Source: Treponema sp. (GTDB taxonomy: Bacteria; Spirochaetota; Spirochaetia; Treponematales; Rectinemataceae). From it: DNA of 24,715 nucleotides. Within the stretch, counting starts at the first letter, position 1. Every line of letters begins with the position of its first letter. Location: assembly GCA_017849315.1 (NCBI GenBank), contig JAFIHQ010000077.1:1-24715 (forward strand), given 5' to 3'. Under the pieces are notes generated by a model. That model did no database searches and was not told the DNA's origin. It saw nothing but the letters and a program-made list of their open reading frames with translations. Made by a program: the position numbers and the translations under genes. Of this stretch, positions 15,589 to 24,610 are shown in pieces.

Positions 15589-16614
15589 TCAAACCTGCTT
15601 ACTCATTCCCCTGTAAGCCTTCCAGGGTCTGAATCCAAGCTTGCCATAGAATCCTACGAGATCTGTCCAATCTATGACGGTAAGATCTACACCTCTACGC
15701 TTGAGCTCCGACAGCGATGCCCGCAGAAGCGCTAAGCCTAAGCCCTTGCCTCGACATGAACTATCAACGCCTATAGGACCGAGCGCGCCCGAATTTGGAC
15801 CCAGCAAGCCCCTCCAGAACAGGCCCGGGCTTAAGTGGCTGCTTGTCTTGCTGCCAATACGAGCAAAACCGACGACTTTTTTGCTGTCATTTTGCACGGC
15901 CAGTGCCACGTCTTCATTTTGGAGACCATTTTCAAAACCATCGACCATCTCCTGATACCAGCGCCCGGGAAATGAAGTTGACAGAAACTCAAGCGTTGCG
16001 GGGCGCAATTCGTCTGAACAAAGACTGAAGTGGTAATCAGTTTGCGCAAAAACTTCGTGTGGTGAACTTCCAAGATCGATTGTCTTAAGATCCGCTATAA
16101 GGTCGTATTCCGTCCAGTCGGCTCTGAAGCCTCTCTTCGCAAAAAACTCGCTTGTCGTAACGTCTTCAGAAAAGGGCGCACGGCCGAGCAGAGAACTTTC
16201 TTGAGGAGGAATACTCACCGGCACACCAGGGAAGAAATGGGGATAGTCAGAACCCAACCGTAGAATCTGGGTTCCCTGCCTCTTGCACCAGGACTCCGCC
16301 AGCGAAAGTAGTTCGGTTCCAATGCCCTGCCTTCGTTGGTCTGGGTCCACCACGATAAAAGAGACATGGCCAACGACTGGCTGCCGTGCATCCGCGAATG
16401 CAGCGCTGATTCTTGCCAGTGCCGCCCCAACCATCTTGGCATCTGGTTCCGTCTGCCTTGCAACAAAAAGTGCGCTTTTCTGTCTTGGAAAGAGCACCTG
16501 TTGACGATAGAGTCGCTCTTCGAGAGGGAAATGGTTGCCAAGTGATTTGTTCCAGAGAGAAACTACCTCGCCTACGGTACTTTGTGGCGATTCCTGGCTA
16601 TGGCTGTATTCCAT
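15589..16614 (-). CDS. tandem GNAT acetyltransferase, 341 aa
   Basis: Two GNAT domains lie in one chain. The first has the acetyl-CoA motif QRRQGIG (93-99) after the strand VGHVSFIVVD, and the second has CRGKGLG (287-293) after LGPIGVD, with the motif B segment DLVGFYGKLGFRPW near the end. Both motifs are intact, so either or both domains could bind acetyl-CoA. The ATG at 16614 fits the conserved N-terminal start (VVSLWNKSLG); an ATG nine bases upstream is possible. A longer open frame continues to 17421 but runs antisense through nagZ and shows no family features. No ribosome site is evident; TATAAT lies just upstream (minus strand 16628-16623). It is convergent with rpiR (21 bases) and divergent from nagZ. 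The substrate is unknown; an amino sugar is a guess from context. Confidence 0.85.
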   Translation of the reverse strand: MEYSHSQESPQSTVGEVVSLWNKSLGNHFPLEERLYRQQVLFPRQKSALFVARQTEPDAKMVGAALARISAAFADARQPVVGHVSFIVVDPDQRRQGIGTELLSLAESWCKRQGTQILRLGSDYPHFFPGVPVSIPPQESSLLGRAPFSEDVTTSEFFAKRGFRADWTEYDLIADLKTIDLGSSPHEVFAQTDYHFSLCSDELRPATLEFLSTSFPGRWYQEMVDGFENGLQNEDVALAVQNDSKKVVGFARIGSKTSSHLSPGLFWRGLLGPNSGALGPIGVDSSCRGKGLGLALLRASLSELKRRGVDLTVIDWTDLVGFYGKLGFRPWKAYRGMSKQV

Positions 16615-16683
16615 GTGATTCATTATATGCACTATGCAGTCGGTTTCTACAGTGTGCAAGAAGAATCTGCCCCAAAACTTTCC

Positions 16684-16712
16684 TTGACCGCCGGCACCGG
16701 CGACTATATAGT
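16684..16712 (+). promoter_or_regulatory. predicted sigma70 promoter for nagZ
   Basis: TTGACC (16684-16689) and TATAGT (16707-16712) are separated by 17 bases, each one base from consensus. The predicted transcription start, near 16719, is only about four bases before the ATG at 16723, so a leaderless or near-leaderless nagZ message would result. Alternatively, the promoter is fortuitous and translation starts further upstream. Confidence 0.45.
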
Positions 16713-16722
16713 GTCCAGAAGC

Positions 16723-18582
16723 ATGATACGTGTGGACACAAAACCCCTTCGATGGAAAGTCGGCCAAATGCTTGCTGTCGGCTTTGGCTCTGGCGAGGCG
16801 GGCGCAAGTACTCTGGAAAGCGTTGTAAACACGACAAATGCCGGCAATGTAATCCTTTTTTCCCGTAATACTCCAGACGCCGAGACGGCAGCCTGCTCGG
16901 TTTGCAGCGCACAAAACATTATCCAGGCCGCTACTGGCTGTCCGCCTCTTGTGGCAATAGACCAGGAAGGCGGTATTGTGATGCGCATCCGCAAGGGCGT
17001 TATCCCTATTCCTGGCGCTATGGCTCAGGCTGCCAGTTGCCTTGGCGCAAGCGCGACGCTTGCAGATATAGAAAGCCTGGGCGAAATTTGTGGTTCGGAC
17101 CTGCATCGGCTCGGCATCAACTGGAATCTGGCGCCTGTGGTCGATGTCAATATAAACCCCAAGAATCCGGTCATTGGGGTGCGAAGCTATGGGGAATACC
17201 CCACGCTTGTGGCGGATTACGCTTCTGCCTTTGCCCGAGGGCTCAAAAAAGCAAGGGTTATGGCCACTGCTAAACATTTCCCGGGGCATGGCGACACGGT
17301 AGTCGATTCGCACCTCGATTTGCCGCTTATCTCTCATGACCTCGAGATGCTCAAGCGCGTGGATCTTGTTCCTTTCGAGCGCCTCATACAGGAAGGCATA
17401 CCGTCGATTCTGGCGGCCCACGTACAGTTCCCAGCATTGGAGAAAGAGCCAATTCCCGCAACCTTCTCAAGGAACATTCTTGAGGGGCTCTTACGCCAAG
17501 AACTCGGTTTTGACGGAATAATCTGTACCGACTGCATGGAAATGAAGGCAGTAGCGGACCGGTATAGTGACCCTTATGTTAAGGCGGTGCTGGCCGGTGC
17601 GGATATAATCGTAGTGAGCCACACGGCGGAGCGCCAGATAGAGGCGGCGCGGTCGATCTATCGAGCTGTCACAGAAGGAATAATTCCTGAAGAAAGAATA
17701 AATTGCTCGGTGGAGCGGATACTACGCTTTAAGGACCAGTATTGCGGTAAGCCCTCTGTCCCGAATGAGGCGCCAAGAATGCAAAATACGGAAAAGGCAA
17801 TTGATCTTGTGACCAGAGTGTCGCAAGGTTCTCTGACATTCCTGGGTCCGCAACTTGACGCGGGGCAAGCGGAAGGGCTCAAAATGGAAGAGCTTAAAGA
17901 GAACGCTTCAGCGGCTGGGCTCGCGCCTGCGCTTGCGCCTGTATCCCGAGGATTCCTTGTCGACATAATGCCAGAAAACCTCACTGGTGTTGAAGACGAA
18001 ACTGCACTGCCGTCCATCGCGAATGAGATTATGACACTTGGGGCTAGTAGTGCCCAATGGAAGACTGCCCGCATTTCTGCCAGCCCCACACAAGAAGAGA
18101 TAAAAGCAGTATGTAACGCGTTGTACGATTGTGGTGCCAAATTCTTCCATGCTGCAAATCCAAGTTCTGCGGCTTCCGATTCTAGCGCCCGGGATGAGCG
18201 TTTTGCACTTGCCCTTTCGCTTTTTGCACCTTTTTCCCACAACGGGCAACTCGAGCTTTTGGCGCTATGCGCTGACTATGCTGCAAAACATGGAAGCAAG
18301 CTTATTGTTTTCCTGATGCGAAGTCCCTACGACTATGAGGACGTTCTAGTACGATGCAGAGAAGCTGGCGTTCCAGATGCAGATATACTGGTTTTGGCCG
18401 CATATGAATACACTTCGCTTTCGGCTCACTCCGTTGCGGAGTTCCTTCTCGGAAACTGTAAGACCAAGGGAATTTGCCCGGTAACAGTTGCTCCACACAA
18501 TGTCGCCCAACGTCAAGTATCTGTCGCACCAAATTCTGTCACACCAAATTCTGTCGCACCAAATATGGAAAAAAGGTTGTAG
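16723..18582 (+). CDS. nagZ: beta-N-acetylglucosaminidase, GH3 two-domain NagZ
   Basis: Removes GlcNAc from GlcNAc-(anhydro)MurNAc or its peptides. The N-terminal GH3 barrel (about 1-340) has GQMLAVGF, the substrate loop KHFPGHGDT, the NagZ-specific Asp-His acid/base dyad DSH (Asp195, His197) and the nucleophile Asp270 in TDCMEMKAV. A second alpha/beta domain (about 400-595) follows, as in two-domain Bacillus NagZ (642 aa); Gram-negative enzymes have only the barrel. The C-terminus ends in an S-V-A/T-P-N repeat. The ATG at 16723 is chosen because conserved sequence begins immediately after it and a promoter-like element lies just before; an open frame extends to 16582, with weak ribosome sites. 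No signal peptide is seen from this start, so it is probably cytoplasmic. It is 72 bases from the next binding-protein gene. Confidence 0.93.
   Translation: MIRVDTKPLRWKVGQMLAVGFGSGEAGASTLESVVNTTNAGNVILFSRNTPDAETAACSVCSAQNIIQAATGCPPLVAIDQEGGIVMRIRKGVIPIPGAMAQAASCLGASATLADIESLGEICGSDLHRLGINWNLAPVVDVNINPKNPVIGVRSYGEYPTLVADYASAFARGLKKARVMATAKHFPGHGDTVVDSHLDLPLISHDLEMLKRVDLVPFERLIQEGIPSILAAHVQFPALEKEPIPATFSRNILEGLLRQELGFDGIICTDCMEMKAVADRYSDPYVKAVLAGADIIVVSHTAERQIEAARSIYRAVTEGIIPEERINCSVERILRFKDQYCGKPSVPNEAPRMQNTEKAIDLVTRVSQGSLTFLGPQLDAGQAEGLKMEELKENASAAGLAPALAPVSRGFLVDIMPENLTGVEDETALPSIANEIMTLGASSAQWKTARISASPTQEEIKAVCNALYDCGAKFFHAANPSSAASDSSARDERFALALSLFAPFSHNGQLELLALCADYAAKHGSKLIVFLMRSPYDYEDVLVRCREAGVPDADILVLAAYEYTSLSAHSVAEFLLGNCKTKGICPVTVAPHNVAQRQVSVAPNSVTPNSVAPNMEKRL
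18521..18565 (+). repeat. three 15-base tandem repeats at the nagZ 3' end
   Basis: Three near-identical copies of a 15-base unit (CTGTCGCACCAAATT and variants) encode the pentapeptide Ser-Val-Ala/Thr-Pro-Asn. Degenerate copies seem to precede them. They lie in the disordered tail of NagZ and may vary in number. Confidence 0.85.
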
Positions 18583-18654
18583 AATAGAAAGGTTAAGAGT
18601 CAACAAAGGAACCAGATGGTCTGGTGCCCAATTGAGAACAAGAGGAGGCAATGT

Positions 18655-20298
18655 ATGAGAAAAAAGATGGCCGCAGCTGCAATTCTGCTCGTCATCGTTG
18701 CTGGCATGGCATTTGCTCAGACGCCCAAACGCGGCGGTGTCCTAAAAATGACCTCGTCCAAGCAAGGCGTGCTCACCAAGAACTTTAACCCGTTTAGCCC
18801 GGCAGCCCTCGATTCGGCGATAGGCTGCGTGTACGAGACCTTGATCTACTTCAACAATGCGGATGGCAGTGCCAATCCTTGGCTTGCCGAAAGTTGGTCG
18901 TGGTCCCCGGATCTCAAAGAAATTACGTTTACACTCCGGCCTGGTATCAAATTCAACGATGGCACACCGCTTACCGCAAACGATGTTGTCTTTACGACAA
19001 ACCTTGGTAAAGCAAACAAAGCCCTCGATGTTTCCGGCATCTGGTCGGAGGGGCTTGTTTCGGTCAACGCGATTGGAACGAACAAAGTTGTTTTCAAATT
19101 CGAGGACGTCAATGTTACCACGCTGGAAAAGTTCGGGTCCCTCATCGTCGTGCCGTCGGCTATCTGGTCTAAAGTGAAAGACCCGCTCACTTGGGTTGGA
19201 GAAGACAATCCCGTGGGGACAGGTCCATTTATGCTTGATCCCAAGTCCTTTAGCGAACAGTCGTACCGAATGGTACGCAATCCTAACTACTGGCAAAAGG
19301 GTCAAGATGGGAAGCCGCTCCCCTATATTGACGCAATCCAATACGTTTCCACCACCAACGAACAGGTCGCCTTCAAACTCATCAACGGTGAATACGACTG
19401 GGCAGGTTATCTCTTGCCCAACGCAGATGAGTACACTGCAGCCAGCCCTGACAACAAATACTGGTTCCCCGAAGGCAACCTCGTATTCCTTTATATGAAC
19501 AACCTTAAGGCGCCTTTCAATAACGCCAATGTCCGCAAGGCCTTCGCCTACGCTATCAATCAGCGTGACATAACCAGAAAAATGAGCCCGAGCCCGGTAC
19601 CTGCCGACATGACGGGACTCAAAAAATCCTTTGCGTCCCTCGGAGCAAGCGCAAAAGCCAAATACAACATCACCTACGACAAAGTTAAAGCCAGAAAACT
19701 GTTGGAAGGCGAAGGATACAAGCTCAATGCCAGAGGTATCTATGAAAAAGATGGTGTGCCACTGTCCTTCAAACTTTATGTTCCTACAGACTGGACCGAC
19801 TGGATTGGTGCTGCCGAAACAGTAGCTCTCATGCTCAAAGACATCGGCGTCGAAGCCATCATAACGCAGAGCGCATGGCCGGTTCCGTTCCAGACCAGCT
19901 TAGAGACAGGCGATTACGACATGGCAGTAAGTTTTATCAACACAGGGACAACGCCGTACTATCAGTTTAATCGCTGGCTGTATTCGGACAACTTTGCTCC
20001 ACTAGGGCAAAAAGCCAAAGTCTTCTCCAACATGCGATACAAGAACGATGATATCGACAAGAATCTGGAAGCATATCGGCGCGAGCCCGATCCTACAAAG
20101 CAGAAAGCTTACATGTCGGCCATCATAGAACAGTTCATGAAGGACACACCCTGCGTTCCACTCTTCTTCAATCCGACGTGGTTTGAGTATTCGACAAGGA
20201 ACTTTGTGGGCTGGCCAAGCGAGGATAATCCATACGCGTGGCCAAGCGTTATTGGCATGCAAAAGATGCCAATTCTGCTTGCAGTTCACCTGAAGTAA
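18655..20298 (+). CDS. ABC transporter substrate-binding protein, family 5, oligosaccharide-like
   Basis: Periplasmic binding protein of the second importer, 548 residues. Residues 1-21 are a signal peptide with cleavage after AFA before Gln; there is no lipobox Cys. Landmarks are NPWLAESWSWSPD, FTLRPGIKFNDGTPLTANDV, GTGPFMLDP, and VRKAFAYAINQRDI. The overall pattern (long NFNPF opening, LVFLYMNNLKAPFNNANVRK) recalls family 5 proteins that bind cello-, manno- or xylo-oligosaccharides in Thermotoga rather than simple peptide binders; this is judged from memory. Lying directly behind nagZ, a GlcNAc-MurNAc disaccharide, muropeptide or chito-oligosaccharide ligand is plausible. GAGGAGG at 18642-18648 supports the ATG at 18655; the in-frame upstream ATG at 18616 would spoil the signal peptide. 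A strong hairpin follows it. Confidence 0.9.
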   Translation: MRKKMAAAAILLVIVAGMAFAQTPKRGGVLKMTSSKQGVLTKNFNPFSPAALDSAIGCVYETLIYFNNADGSANPWLAESWSWSPDLKEITFTLRPGIKFNDGTPLTANDVVFTTNLGKANKALDVSGIWSEGLVSVNAIGTNKVVFKFEDVNVTTLEKFGSLIVVPSAIWSKVKDPLTWVGEDNPVGTGPFMLDPKSFSEQSYRMVRNPNYWQKGQDGKPLPYIDAIQYVSTTNEQVAFKLINGEYDWAGYLLPNADEYTAASPDNKYWFPEGNLVFLYMNNLKAPFNNANVRKAFAYAINQRDITRKMSPSPVPADMTGLKKSFASLGASAKAKYNITYDKVKARKLLEGEGYKLNARGIYEKDGVPLSFKLYVPTDWTDWIGAAETVALMLKDIGVEAIITQSAWPVPFQTSLETGDYDMAVSFINTGTTPYYQFNRWLYSDNFAPLGQKAKVFSNMRYKNDDIDKNLEAYRREPDPTKQKAYMSAIIEQFMKDTPCVPLFFNPTWFEYSTRNFVGWPSEDNPYAWPSVIGMQKMPILLAVHLK

Positions 20299-20330
20299 GC
20301 ACACAAAGCGCAGCCTTTTAGTTGACATGT

Positions 20331-20362
20331 GGCGGCATTCCGCAAAGGAATGCCGCCTTTCT
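20331..20362 (+). terminator. rho-independent terminator/attenuator after second binding protein
   Basis: GGCGGCATTCC (20331-20341) pairs perfectly with GGAATGCCGCC (20347-20357) around a GCAAA loop, followed by TTTCT. The 11-base GC-rich stem is strong and the short U-run is moderate. The permease genes follow 57 bases later in the same direction, so read-through to a lower level, giving excess binding protein, is the likely design. Confidence 0.8.
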
Positions 20363-20418
20363 AATTGCTCCAATTGTGTCACAACGATCCCACGTTTCAG
20401 ATTAGAACGGTGAGGTTT

Positions 20419-21399
20419 ATGAAGTATTTCGCTAGAAAACTTGCAATGCTGCTTTTTACTCTCCTTGTCTCAATGACGATCAATTTCTTTCTGCCGCGTC
20501 TTATACCAGGAGATCCTGCGCAGGCGCTGATCGGTCGCATGGAAGGTGTCGAACCGGAAAAACTCGAGTCCATCAGAGCGGCTTTTGGCCTGGATACACA
20601 GGATTCGCTTATTGTCCAGTACGGCAAATACTTACTCAATACATTACGGGGCGACTTTGGTATTTCGTTGTCGCGTTTCCCCATGCCGGTGTCGTCCGTA
20701 ATAGCGGTTGCATTCCCCTGGACCATAGGCCTTATGGGGCTTTGTACCATCTTTGGTTTTGTAATAGGCACCACCTTAGGCATCTGGGCTGCTTGGAGAA
20801 GGCAGCACAAACTCGCATCTTTTACAGTGGGCTTTTTCACGTTTATACGGAGCTTTCCATATTTTTGGCTGGGTTTGTGCCTCATCTATGTCTTTGCATT
20901 CAAGTTGAGAATTTTCCCGCTCGGCGGAGCATACTCGATAGACGAAGTACGCGGCAGCTCGAATTGGTGGCTCTCGGTATTGAAATATGGAGCCCTACCT
21001 GCGTTCACCATTACGCTGAGTTCAGTTGGCGAATGGATGCTCATGATGCGAAACAATATGATCAATGTGCTTGCTGAAGACTATATCACGCTCGCAATGG
21101 CCAAAGGCCTTCCAATGCGGCGCATCAAATACATGTACGCGGCTCGAAATGCCGTCCTGCCTTCTGTTACCGGTTTTGCAATGCAATTCGGGTTTATCGT
21201 TGGCGGCGGGCTCATCACTGAAATGGTATTTGCTTATCCTGGAATGGGATATATGCTCTACCAGGCTGTTAACGCCAAAGACTATCCCCTTATGCAGGCC
21301 ATCTTCCTGATAATTGCCGCATCCGTTTTGGTTGCGAATTTTATCGCGGATATTGTCGTCATGTTCCTCGATCCGAGGGTGAGGGATGGATCCAAATGA
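20419..21399 (+). CDS. ABC transporter permease, DppB/OppB type (second system)
   Basis: First membrane subunit of the second importer, 326 residues. It begins MKYFARKLAMLLFTLLVSM with a first helix ending in FFLPRLIPGDP, the OppB hallmark. The periplasmic part contains YGKYLLNTLRGDFGISLSRF, and the EAA loop is around LAMAKGLPMRRIKYMYAARN and AVLPSVTGFA, with a C-terminal DPRVR. About six membrane segments are expected. The ATG at 20419 has GGTGAGG (20409-20415) before it; an in-frame frame reaching 20365 would add 18 polar residues before the membrane helix and is less likely. The stop overlaps the next start as ATGA. Confidence 0.92.
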   Translation: MKYFARKLAMLLFTLLVSMTINFFLPRLIPGDPAQALIGRMEGVEPEKLESIRAAFGLDTQDSLIVQYGKYLLNTLRGDFGISLSRFPMPVSSVIAVAFPWTIGLMGLCTIFGFVIGTTLGIWAAWRRQHKLASFTVGFFTFIRSFPYFWLGLCLIYVFAFKLRIFPLGGAYSIDEVRGSSNWWLSVLKYGALPAFTITLSSVGEWMLMMRNNMINVLAEDYITLAMAKGLPMRRIKYMYAARNAVLPSVTGFAMQFGFIVGGGLITEMVFAYPGMGYMLYQAVNAKDYPLMQAIFLIIAASVLVANFIADIVVMFLDPRVRDGSK

Positions 21400-22373
21400 T
21401 CAAAGATTTCTTTAAAACTCTTGTAGCAAACCGCAAATCCCTCGCAGGTCTTATGATTCTGACGGCACTTGTACTTATGGCTATCTTTGCGCCGCTTCTC
21501 GCGCCCTACCCGCCAAAATCGGATCGAACCGAAAAATCGGCGTTGATAGAGGAGAATAGAGAAGATCCGGAGACATTATCCGTGGACAACCCTTCCGAAG
21601 ATATAGAAAAGTCAATCTACACAATAACCACGACCCAGAAATGGGAAAAAACAGTCGAGTATTTTCCGCTGCGGGCAAAACCATCCCGCGAGCACCCGCT
21701 GGGTACAAACCATGCAGGTAACGACCTTTTAAGCCAACTTATTATGGGATCTAGAATTTCTGTCTTTGTCGGGCTTGCCACGGGACTTTTTGTCATTGTC
21801 GTATCGCTCACCCTCGCGCTCCTGGCTGGCTACCTTGGCGGAGTCGTCGACGACGTTATCAACTTTTTTACGAACGTGTTCCTCGTTATTCCCGGGCTGC
21901 CACTCATGATCGTCATAGGCACCTATATTCCTATGCACGGAATCTTGCCAATAATCGTGATACTGGCACTCACAAGTTGGCCCTACCCCACGCGGCTCTT
22001 GCGCTCGCAGGTGCTCACCCTCAAAAATCGAGACTTCGTGGTCGCTTCGCGTGTCATGGGCGAGCGAACGTCGTTCATTATTTTCCGTGAAATCTTGCCC
22101 AACATGATTTCCATCGTCATGTCGCAGTTCTTCTTTGTGAGCCTCTCGGCGATTCTTTCTGAGGCGACGTTGGAGTTTATCGGTGTGGGCAACATTACCG
22201 TAGTCAGCTGGGGAACAATTCTTTACTGGGCGCAAGCCAATGGAGCGATACTGCGGGGCGCGTGGTGGTGGTTCTTGCCGCCTGGGCTCCTCATCGCACT
22301 CACTGGTACCGCGTTTGTGCTCATCAATTTCGGTATTGACGAAATATCGAACCCGCGCCTTAGAAAGAGGTGA
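21396..22373 (+). CDS. ABC transporter permease, DppC/OppC type, with enlarged periplasmic loop
   Basis: Second membrane subunit of the second importer, 325 residues. After the first membrane helix (about 14-37) comes a charged stretch of about 60 residues (38-98) before the HPLGTNHAGNDLLSQLIMGS motif (100-119). In ordinary DppC this distance is nearer 20-25, so some 35-40 residues are extra. The motif itself reads GTNHAGND in place of the usual GTDxxGRD. The rest follows the family: EAA loop near FVVASRVMGERTSFIIFREI, LPNMISIVM, and a C-terminal NPRLRKR. Four bases overlap the previous gene (ATGA), and the next start is 3 bases after its stop. Such enlarged loops occur, from memory, in the sugar-importing branch of this family. 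Confidence 0.9.
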   Translation: MIKDFFKTLVANRKSLAGLMILTALVLMAIFAPLLAPYPPKSDRTEKSALIEENREDPETLSVDNPSEDIEKSIYTITTTQKWEKTVEYFPLRAKPSREHPLGTNHAGNDLLSQLIMGSRISVFVGLATGLFVIVVSLTLALLAGYLGGVVDDVINFFTNVFLVIPGLPLMIVIGTYIPMHGILPIIVILALTSWPYPTRLLRSQVLTLKNRDFVVASRVMGERTSFIIFREILPNMISIVMSQFFFVSLSAILSEATLEFIGVGNITVVSWGTILYWAQANGAILRGAWWWFLPPGLLIALTGTAFVLINFGIDEISNPRLRKR

Positions 22374-22376
22374 ACC

Positions 22377-23431
<1,055 letters not shown>

Positions 23432-23435
<4 letters not shown>

Positions 23436-24403
23436 GCCGTACAATTCTCGAACTCAAGCACGTATCCAAACACTTCAAGTTGGCCGGCATAAAAAACAGG
23501 GGCAAAGCCGTGCAGGCTATGGACGACGTGAGTTTCTCACTTGCACAGGGTGAGTCGCTGGCGCTCGTTGGAGAGTCCGGTTCTGGCAAGACGACAACAG
23601 CGAGTGTGATAGCGAGGATTTACGAACAAACCTCAGGCGAAATCCTGCTTGATGGCGAACCGATTAAACCGTTCAAGAATCGGACGGAGTCCTTGGCTTA
23701 CAAAAAAAGGGTCCAGATGGTGTTTCAAGATCCATTTGCGAGTCTCAACCCGACACATACAATTCGGGCCATCATGGAAAGGCCTTTTCTTATTCACGGG
23801 CTAGTGCAGGATCGTTCCGAACTGGAAAGCAAGTTGGCAGAATCCCTTGAGCAAGTTGGCCTTTCTCCGGCGCCGGAATATTTGCGCCGGTTTCCGCACG
23901 AACTTTCAGGAGGCCAGCGCCAACGCGTCAATATAGCGCGGACCTTTGCCGTGGAGCCGATGATTGTTCTTGCCGACGAGCCAACCAGTATGCTGGATGT
24001 CTCTATCAGGCTAGGCATTATGAACATGATGCTCGATCTCAAGGAGAAAAAAGGCGTCAGCTATTTGTATATCACACACGATCTTGCAGGTGCCCGGTAT
24101 ATGAGCTCACGCATTGCTGTCATGTACGCAGGCATGATCATGGAGATCGGGCCGACAGATGAAGTGATCGGAAATGCCATTCATCCGTACGTCCAGCTGC
24201 TCAAAGCCTCGGCTCCGGCTCCGGAACAGGAACGCACGAGCGGCGCCGTACAGGCTAAAGGCGAAATCCCTTCGCTCGTTTCACCGCCTTCGGGTTGTCG
24301 GTTCCGGACGCGCTGTCCATTTGCAAAGCAGGCTTGCGCAGCAGAAATACCAGCGTTGCGCGACATAGGTGACGGGCACCTGGTGCGTTGCATTTTGGCC
24401 TAA
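23432..24403 (+). CDS. ABC transporter ATPase, DppF/OppF type (second system)
   Basis: The second nucleotide-binding subunit of the second importer, 323 residues from the ATG at 23432, which has AGGAGG just upstream (23420-23425) and an ATGA overlap with the preceding gene. Walker A GESGSGKT is at 47-54, Q-loop MVFQDPFASLNP, signature LSGGQRQRVNIARTF, Walker B IVLADEPTSMLDV. The stretch SYLYITHDLAGARYMSSRIA with ITHDLAxARY is characteristic, from memory, of family members serving oligosaccharide importers. The C-terminal CRFRTRCPFAKQAC segment carries the usual Cys pattern. A longer open frame back to 23264 runs through the previous gene and is rejected. This is the last gene of the operon in view. 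Confidence 0.92.
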
Positions 24404-24610
24404 TGCGCCTCATGCCTTCGTGGCTTGGGCGCCTTGCCTAAAATCGAGCCAATCTGGAAAACGCCGAAACGAGAGCTGGCGAACGTTAACTATGCCGAAT
24501 TCAAAACAATGGACAATGCCCGTCAGGCTACAGGACCCATCAGGCTTTTGTCAGCTACAGAGAACTATTCTAGACAGAGAACTATCTTGAAACTATCTTG
24601 CGCAAAAGAA
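24404..24610. other. convergent intergenic stretch with small direct repeat
   Basis: There are 207 bases between the last ATPase and a convergent partial gene. A 17-base unit beginning ACAGAGAACTAT occurs twice in tandem (24557-24573 and 24574-24590, a few mismatches), and a shortened third copy of its AACTATCTTG end follows at 24591-24600. I see no convincing terminator hairpin in either direction and no RNA gene. Confidence 0.5.

Noticed and set aside
16615..17421. upstream extension of the tandem-GNAT frame to 17421
   Set aside because: The extra 269 residues are antisense to conserved nagZ sequence and lack domain features. The GNAT N-terminus begins at about 16614.
20322..20327. TTGACA before the second permease gene as a promoter
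   Set aside because: No -10 hexamer occurs at 16-18 bases; the downstream DNA there is the terminator stem.
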